From Larkinella arboricola (GTDB lineage: Bacteria; Bacteroidota; Bacteroidia; Cytophagales; Spirosomataceae), in the NCBI RefSeq assembly GCF_003259745.1, contig NZ_QLMC01000003.1, positions 980,684 through 1,044,683 on the forward strand: DNA of 64,000 nt. Reading direction: 5' to 3'. The position numbers and the translations under genes are program-made. This document shows positions 58,517 to 64,000 of the stretch, one piece after another. The stretch's first letter is position 1; each line of letters opens with the position of its first letter. The notes below the pieces were generated by a model, which saw nothing but the letters and a program-made list of their open reading frames with translations, was not told where the DNA came from and searched no databases.

Positions 58517-60319
58517 ATGAAGAAGGTAGTAGGTCTATGGTTCATGCTATGCTTAGTTGGCTTACTGAATGGATTTGCTCAGGAGGGGCAGGATCTGGCC
58601 GATGAGTATTTCAAAAAAGGAGAGGTGGAGAAAGCGTATACAATTTATCAAAAGTTAATAAAACCCGGTGCGAATAAACAGGTGATGAACCGCTATGTGG
58701 AAAGTGCCGTAAAACTCGATAAGATAGGTGACGCCGAAAAGGTAATGCGCCGGTTAGTAAAGTCGGACGACAAAAACCCGTATGTGTTTTTGCAGGCCGG
58801 TATTCTGGAGGAAAGCCGTAAGGACTCGGCTAAAGCAGAAGTTTACTTTAACAAGGCTATCAGCGTTGCTGGCGGAAATGTTAACGGGCTGGCGGAGTTG
58901 GCCCAGGACTTTTCCGAACGCAATAAACAGGCCTGGTCGGTTAAAATTCTGAAAAAAGCACGCGAACAGAGTAAGGACCCCGTTGCCTATGCCGGTGAGC
59001 TGGCCCGGCTGTATGGATCACTCGGCCAGAAAGAAAACATGGTCGATGAGTTACTACAGTGGGGGTTGATTCCGGGAAATCGGGATAACGTCCAGGCCAT
59101 TTTGCAGGACAACCTGAAGGAGAACGACCAGAAAATGCTGGAAACCGTTCTGTACAAAAAAGTGCAGGAAAGTCCGAATGAAATGTTCTACACTGAGATG
59201 CTGGTTTGGTACCTGACGCAGAAGAAAGAGTTTTACAAAGCATTCATTCAGGAACGTGCCCTCGACAAACGCTTAAAATTGACCGGTGTGCGCGTTTATG
59301 ATCTGGGAGCGGTTGCACTCCAGAACAAGGATTATAAGAACGCTGCGGCCATGTTTGAGTACGTAGCGAAGGAATATCCCCAGGGGCAGCTCTATCCGTT
59401 TGCCCGACGACTGGTGATTAAGGCCCGTGAAGAGCAGGTGAAGAATACATATCCCGTGGATAACCTTGAAATCCGGAAGCTCATTGCCGACTACCAGAAA
59501 ATGTTTCAGGAACTGGGAAAAAACAACCGGACACTGGAAGCCCTCCGGAGCACGGCCAACCTTTACGCGTTTTATCTGGATGAAAAAGATACAGCGATAA
59601 CCATTCTTCAACTGGCCACTGAAATCGGCAAAACCGAAAGGACCTTTATCGACCGCTGTAAGCTGGACATGGGGGATATTTATCTGCTCAAGGGCGAACC
59701 GTGGGAAGCTACGTTGCTGTACTCACAGGTCGAAAAATCGCAGAAAGAGGATTTACTGGGGTATGAGGCTAAACTTCGGAATGCTCGTTTGCATTACTAC
59801 AAAGGCGATTTTGAACTGTCGAAAGAAGTACTGGACATTCTGAAACAGGCTACGAGTCGCGAAATTGCCAACGACGCCGGTGCCCTCAGTCTCCTCATAA
59901 TGGATAATACCGGCATGGATAGCTCCGAAACCGCCATGAAAGAGTACGCTTCCATTGAACTGATGTTGTTCCAGAATAAAGTGGATTCGGCCGCGCTGGC
60001 GCTCAATCAGATGTATGCCAAGTACAAAGACCACAGCCTGGCGGATAATATTCTCTGGCTGCGGGCGAACACTCTGTTAAAGCAAAACAAAACGGATGAG
60101 GCTCTTCAGGATCTGGAAAAAATCTCGGCCAATTATGGAGAAGACGTGCTGGGCGATGATGCTCTGTTCCTGACGGCAAAAACATACGAGGAAAACCGGA
60201 AAGATAAAACCAAAGCCATGGAGCTTTACAACCAGCTTTTGCAGAAATACCCCGGAAGTATCTTCGGGGCGGAAGCCCGAAAACGATTCCGGGCCCTGCG
60301 AGGAGATATTATTAATTAA
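58517..60319 (+). CDS. Tetratricopeptide-repeat protein, periplasmic
   Basis: 600 residues with a signal peptide (about 1-21, ending LLNGFAQ). Degenerate TPR helices fill the rest: YFKKGEVEKAYTIYQKLI, VFLQAGILEESRKDSAKAEVYFNKAI, ALQNKDYKNAAAMFEYVAKEYPQG and, near the end, KTKAMELYNQLLQKYPGSIFGAEARKRFR. Probably a protein-interaction scaffold in the envelope; partner unknown. It is the first gene to the right of oriC, transcribed in the same direction as the rightward replication fork. A shared terminator lies just after its stop. Confidence 0.8.
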   Translation: MKKVVGLWFMLCLVGLLNGFAQEGQDLADEYFKKGEVEKAYTIYQKLIKPGANKQVMNRYVESAVKLDKIGDAEKVMRRLVKSDDKNPYVFLQAGILEESRKDSAKAEVYFNKAISVAGGNVNGLAELAQDFSERNKQAWSVKILKKAREQSKDPVAYAGELARLYGSLGQKENMVDELLQWGLIPGNRDNVQAILQDNLKENDQKMLETVLYKKVQESPNEMFYTEMLVWYLTQKKEFYKAFIQERALDKRLKLTGVRVYDLGAVALQNKDYKNAAAMFEYVAKEYPQGQLYPFARRLVIKAREEQVKNTYPVDNLEIRKLIADYQKMFQELGKNNRTLEALRSTANLYAFYLDEKDTAITILQLATEIGKTERTFIDRCKLDMGDIYLLKGEPWEATLLYSQVEKSQKEDLLGYEAKLRNARLHYYKGDFELSKEVLDILKQATSREIANDAGALSLLIMDNTGMDSSETAMKEYASIELMLFQNKVDSAALALNQMYAKYKDHSLADNILWLRANTLLKQNKTDEALQDLEKISANYGEDVLGDDALFLTAKTYEENRKDKTKAMELYNQLLQKYPGSIFGAEARKRFRALRGDIIN

Positions 60320-60321
60320 AA

Positions 60322-60347
60322 AAAGACCCGCCATCCAGCGGGTCTTT
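60322..60347. terminator. Bidirectional terminator
   Basis: AAAGACCCGC (60322-60331) pairs with GCGGGTCTTT (60338-60347) between the convergent TPR and thrC genes. Confidence 0.88.
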
Positions 60348-60352
60348 TCATT

Positions 60353-61657
60353 TTAGGCGGTTTGCAGCAGCAACTCTTTAAACTCCGCAAAATCAGCTTT
60401 CATTTTGATACTTTGCTTCGGACGGTTCATCAGTTCTTCCAAAGCGGCCGGGATATCCACAGGCGTGTGGATAACTGACTCAACCAGTTCTTTAAATTTG
60501 GCCGGATGAGCCGTAGCGAGCGATATTCCACAGACATCGGTGTGGATATGTTGATAACTTTTCAACCCCATGTAACCGACGGCTGTGTGTGGACACATTA
60601 CGTAGTTAAATTGTTGATAAACATCGTCCATCGTCTGCCTCGTTTGCTCATCTGTGAAGTAGTAACCCGACAGCATTTGTTTCAGGGTGTCGAAGTCATC
60701 ATTGAACAAATGAGTTAAGCGCACGAAATTGCTTGGGCTGCCCACATCCATCGCATTTGAAATGGTTTCTACCGACGGTTTAGGGGCGTACGAGCCAGTT
60801 TGCAGATAAGTCGGCACTACATGATTCAGGTTCGTCGAAGCAATAAATTGATGGACTGGTAAGCCCATTTTATACGCCAGAGTCCCTGCACTCAGGTTAC
60901 CAAAATTGCCACTGGGGGTTGAAAAGACAACGGGTTTACCAAAGTGCTTCACCTGCCCATAAGCCCGGACATAATAAAAACTCTGGGGGATCAGTCGGAA
61001 GATATTGATGGAGTTAGCCGACGCTAAACTAAACTGTTGATTCAATTCACCATCCGTAAAAGCCGATTTGACGAGCGCCTGACAGTCATCAAAAGAACCG
61101 TCGACTTCAATGGCAGTGATATTCTGGCCCAGCGTGGTGAGTTGTTTCTCTTGTAAGTCACTAACCCGGCCACTGGGATACAAAATCGTTACTTTAATAC
61201 CCGGAACCCCGAGGAAGCCCATCGCAACCGCGCCACCCGTGTCGCCCGAGGTTGCCACCAGAATATGCACTTCCCGATTAGACTGTTCCAGATAATAACC
61301 CATCATAGCCGCCATATAGCGGGCTCCTACATCTTTAAAAGCCAGAGAAGGGCCGTGGAATAATTCAAGAACATGGGTTCTGCCTTCTTCGAGCGCTACG
61401 ACCGGTGTATCGAACGGAAAAGCCCGGTGCACCAGTTCTTCCAGCTTGTCTGTCGGAATAGTATCTTTAAAAAGGGTAGCGCTAATCTGGAAACCGATGT
61501 CGGCCAGCGTACCATCAGCAATGGAATTGAAAAAGTCCGCACCCATAAAAGGGACGGTTTCCGGCATGTAAAGGCCCCGATCGGCTGGCAGACTCCGGAG
61601 CAGGGCTTCTTCCATCGACACCCGGATAGAAGGGTTATTAGTACTGTAAAACTTCAT
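60353..61657 (-). CDS. thrC: Threonine synthase
   Basis: 434 residues, converting O-phosphohomoserine to threonine. The N-terminus MKFYSTNNPSIRVSMEEALL and LPADRGLYMPE are family-typical. The PLP lysine is K108 in HGPSLAFKDVGARYMAA, and VATSGDTGGAVAMGFLG is the phosphate-binding loop. The start at MKFYSTNN (61657) is favoured because the frame above it is poor. The gene contains an exact DnaA box (60466-60474) and near matches, so sequence near oriC is under a second constraint. It is transcribed toward the origin. Confidence 0.94.
   Translation of the reverse strand: MKFYSTNNPSIRVSMEEALLRSLPADRGLYMPETVPFMGADFFNSIADGTLADIGFQISATLFKDTIPTDKLEELVHRAFPFDTPVVALEEGRTHVLELFHGPSLAFKDVGARYMAAMMGYYLEQSNREVHILVATSGDTGGAVAMGFLGVPGIKVTILYPSGRVSDLQEKQLTTLGQNITAIEVDGSFDDCQALVKSAFTDGELNQQFSLASANSINIFRLIPQSFYYVRAYGQVKHFGKPVVFSTPSGNFGNLSAGTLAYKMGLPVHQFIASTNLNHVVPTYLQTGSYAPKPSVETISNAMDVGSPSNFVRLTHLFNDDFDTLKQMLSGYYFTDEQTRQTMDDVYQQFNYVMCPHTAVGYMGLKSYQHIHTDVCGISLATAHPAKFKELVESVIHTPVDIPAALEELMNRPKQSIKMKADFAEFKELLLQTA
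60466..60474. other. Exact DnaA box inside thrC
   Basis: TGTGGATAA, with single-mismatch copies at 60452-60460 (ATATCCACA) and 60541-60549 (TGTGGATAT), about 2 kb from the main oriC cluster. Confidence 0.5.
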
Positions 61658-61783
61658 AGTCAGTAGCTGAAAAAATTGCCGCAAGTTACAAAACCCCAAA
61701 CCGTTAACCGAACAAATGCCGCTACAAATGCCAAAAACTGTTCCGGAAGTTTATGGAACCTAAAACGGTTCGTTTCAATTATC

Positions 61784-61791
61784 TAATTTTG
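61784..61791 (+). promoter_or_regulatory. -7 box candidate TAATTTTG before pruA
   Basis: Exact TAnnTTTG match 26 bp before the pruA ATG; no matching -33 TTG. Confidence 0.45.
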
Positions 61792-61816
61792 CAGGCTTCA
61801 TTTAATCAACAAACAA

Positions 61817-63448
61817 ATGTCAGTAGGCTTTTTTCAGGTACCATTCCCACAAAATGAGCCGGTCAAAGAATACCGTCCCGGTTCCGACGAGCGCACAAAA
61901 TTGAAAGCCGCGCTGGCCGAAGCTTCTTCAAACACAATCGATATACCCATGTACATTGGTGCAGACGAAGTTCGGACCGACGTACAGAAGGCTTTAGTTG
62001 CTCCGCATAACCGTCATCAGATTTTAGGATATTATCACGAAGGCGACGAATCGCATGTAGAGCAGGCCATTACAGCTGCGCTGAACGCCAAAGAAGATTG
62101 GGCAAATTTAACCTGGGAACACCGGGCGAGCATTTTTCTGAAAGCCGCCGAATTGCTGGCCGGACCCTATCGCTACAAAATCAACGCGGCAACGATGCTG
62201 GGCCAATCGAAAAGTGCCTTTCAGGCCGAGATTGATTCAGCCTGCGAGCTGATTGATTTTTTGCGGTTTAATGTCCATTACATGACGGAAATCTACAGCC
62301 AGCAACCCCGGTCGTCGGCGGGCGTCTGGAACCGTCAGGAATACCGTCCGCTGGAAGGTTTTGTCTTTGCGTTGACACCGTTCAATTTCACGGCTATTGC
62401 CGGTAACCTGCCCACTGCACCGGCCATGATGGGAAATACCGTCGTGTGGAAACCGGCTATCCAGCAAATCTATTCTGCCCGGGTTATTATGGAAGTGCTG
62501 AAAGAAGCGGGACTACCAGATGGCGTGATCAACCTGATTTACGTAGATGGTCCGGTAGCGGGCGAGGTAATATTCAACCATCCGGATTTTGCCGGAATCC
62601 ACTTCACGGGCAGCACCGGTGTTTTTCAGCAGATCTGGAAAACGATTGGCGAAAATATTCATCTGTACAAATCCTACCCCCGAATTGTGGGAGAAACCGG
62701 CGGTAAAGACTTTGTATTGGTGCATGAATCAGCTGATCCGAAAGCGGTTGCTACGGCTTTGGTTCGTGGAGCCTTTGAATACCAGGGGCAGAAATGTTCG
62801 GCGGCTTCCCGTGCCTATATTCCTGTCTCACGCTGGGACCAGATCCGTGAATATGTATTAGCTGATTTGCAGGCTATCAAGATGGGCACAGTGGAAAATT
62901 TCCAGAACTTCGTTAATGCTGTCATTGACGAAAGAGCCTTTGACAAAATCACTAGGTACATTACAGATGCGAAAAACGACCCGACAATTGAAGTAGTTGC
63001 GGGTGGGGGCTTCGACAAAAAAGACGGTTTTTTTGTGGAACCAACGGTTCTACTCGCTTCTGATCCGTTATATGTTACCATGTGCGAAGAGATTTTCGGG
63101 CCGGTCCTGACGGTTTATCTGTATCATCCCGACAATATCGAGCAAACCATTGAGTTAGTTGATCAGACATCGCCTTATGCATTGACGGGAGCAATTTTTG
63201 CCCAAGACCGTTATATAATTGAACGGGTCGCTAAAAAGCTGTCGAATGCGGCTGGTAATTTCTATATCAATGACAAGCCAACGGGAGCTGTCGTGGGCCA
63301 GCAGCCTTTTGGGGGCGCCCGGGCATCTGGTACAAATGATAAAGCCGGTTCGTCTTTAAACCTGTTACGGTGGGTATCTGCGCGGGCAATTAAGGAAACG
63401 TTGGTACCGCCAACCGATTTCCGCTACCCATTTATGGATGCTGAATAG
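61817..63448 (+). CDS. pruA: 1-pyrroline-5-carboxylate dehydrogenase
   Basis: 543 residues, the length of stand-alone bacterial P5C dehydrogenases. It oxidises glutamate semialdehyde to glutamate with NAD+, the second step of proline degradation. FALTPFNFTAIAGNLPTAPAM is the NAD-binding part, E293 in IVGETGGKDFVLVH the general base and C327 in YQGQKCSAASRAY the nucleophile. FGGARASGTNDKAGS ends the aldehyde dehydrogenase core. No proline dehydrogenase gene is adjacent. Single gene, 250 bp before the rRNA operon. Confidence 0.94.
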   Translation: MSVGFFQVPFPQNEPVKEYRPGSDERTKLKAALAEASSNTIDIPMYIGADEVRTDVQKALVAPHNRHQILGYYHEGDESHVEQAITAALNAKEDWANLTWEHRASIFLKAAELLAGPYRYKINAATMLGQSKSAFQAEIDSACELIDFLRFNVHYMTEIYSQQPRSSAGVWNRQEYRPLEGFVFALTPFNFTAIAGNLPTAPAMMGNTVVWKPAIQQIYSARVIMEVLKEAGLPDGVINLIYVDGPVAGEVIFNHPDFAGIHFTGSTGVFQQIWKTIGENIHLYKSYPRIVGETGGKDFVLVHESADPKAVATALVRGAFEYQGQKCSAASRAYIPVSRWDQIREYVLADLQAIKMGTVENFQNFVNAVIDERAFDKITRYITDAKNDPTIEVVAGGGFDKKDGFFVEPTVLLASDPLYVTMCEEIFGPVLTVYLYHPDNIEQTIELVDQTSPYALTGAIFAQDRYIIERVAKKLSNAAGNFYINDKPTGAVVGQQPFGGARASGTNDKAGSSLNLLRWVSARAIKETLVPPTDFRYPFMDAE

Positions 63449-63527
63449 GCAATATTGGAATCGAAGCGGGATAGATTTGCATTCAATAAAGAATTTTAAA
63501 ATAAAGTAAGTTTTTTTGGAAAAGGGC

Positions 63528-63558
63528 TTGCGTTAAGTAAATCAAACTGCTACCTTTG
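63528..63558 (+). promoter_or_regulatory. rRNA operon promoter, TTG-N20-TACCTTTG
   Basis: TTG (63528-63530), exactly 20 nt, TACCTTTG (63551-63558), the best Bacteroidota promoter in the window. Transcription would begin near 63564, about 137 nt before the mature 16S 5' end. Confidence 0.85.
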
Positions 63559-63625
63559 CAGTCCCAATTCAGTGATACGGTTGAGCAAACGAAGTTCAAC
63601 CGCAGTTTTCCAGACGAGGAAGACA

Positions 63626-63637
63626 CGTTCTTTGACA
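63626..63637 (+). promoter_or_regulatory. boxA-like rRNA antitermination sequence
   Basis: CGTTCTTTGACA in the 16S leader resembles the boxA consensus bound by NusB/NusE, which rRNA leaders normally carry. Confidence 0.5.
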
Positions 63638-63700
63638 AGTTGACCAAATTAAGTAAGAGGTAAGGTTTCTGCATAACAGTGCATGTTATAGTAGTTATTT

Positions 63701-64000
<300 letters not shown>

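Overview
The window looks like chromosomal DNA of a Bacteroidota, order Cytophagales and probably family Spirosomaceae. The evidence is the 5' part of a Cytophagales-like 16S rRNA gene, SusC/CirA-type and other outer-membrane barrel receptors, a GldJ gliding/type IX secretion lipoprotein, a DUF4175 protein, promoters of the form TTG-N20-TAnnTTTG, and almost no Shine-Dalgarno sequences before genes. Gene density is high and I see no prophage, insertion sequence or CRISPR array. The genus call rests on general resemblance only.

Layout, left to right. 0-9.2 kb: outer-membrane barrel receptor, orphan TPR sensor histidine kinase, GH9 endoglucanase with a histone-like basic tail, small unknowns and a pyridoxamine-oxidase-fold stress protein. 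9.3-18.9 kb: fatty-acid beta-oxidation locus (acyl-CoA dehydrogenase, thiolase, 3-hydroxyacyl-CoA dehydrogenase/enoyl-CoA hydratase, MarR regulator), interrupted by a MltD/LysM gene, a RelE-type toxin-antitoxin pair, a broken small gene and an EF-Tu-domain-like protein. The same TATGC-AA-GCATA palindrome lies on the -33 element of both the dehydrogenase and the marR promoters, which points to one MarR regulon. 19-29 kb: secreted beta-propeller protein, Tat-exported oxidoreductase and isomerase, S41 protease, SSS sugar symporter. 29-38.5 kb: asd, a second barrel receptor, an M28 peptidase, prfB with its programmed frameshift, hydrolase, VTT membrane protein and a cystathionine synthase/lyase.

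38.6-43.8 kb: a TonB-dependent receptor behind a TPP riboswitch (a thiamin transporter candidate), an mhqO/mhqD-like quinone-stress pair and a barstar-like protein. 43.9-53.5 kb: mfd, gldJ, comF and a DUF4175 coiled-coil membrane protein. 53.6-60.3 kb: mnmG (preceded by a parS-like palindrome), a methyltransferase, an Ig-like lipoprotein, then a 453-bp non-coding stretch with six exact TTATCCACA DnaA boxes and several near matches, almost certainly the chromosomal oriC, followed by a TPR protein. 60.3-64 kb: thrC (with one more exact DnaA box inside it), pruA, and the start of an rRNA operon transcribed away from the origin.

The most informative observations are the oriC, the operator-on-promoter MarR regulon with its interrupting cargo, the thiamin riboswitch/receptor unit, the Shine-Dalgarno-containing prfB frameshift site in a lineage that hardly uses Shine-Dalgarno for initiation, and two odd protein architectures (GH9 with a basic tail, stand-alone EF-Tu-like domain). 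Gene names come from reading protein motifs; no database search was run.
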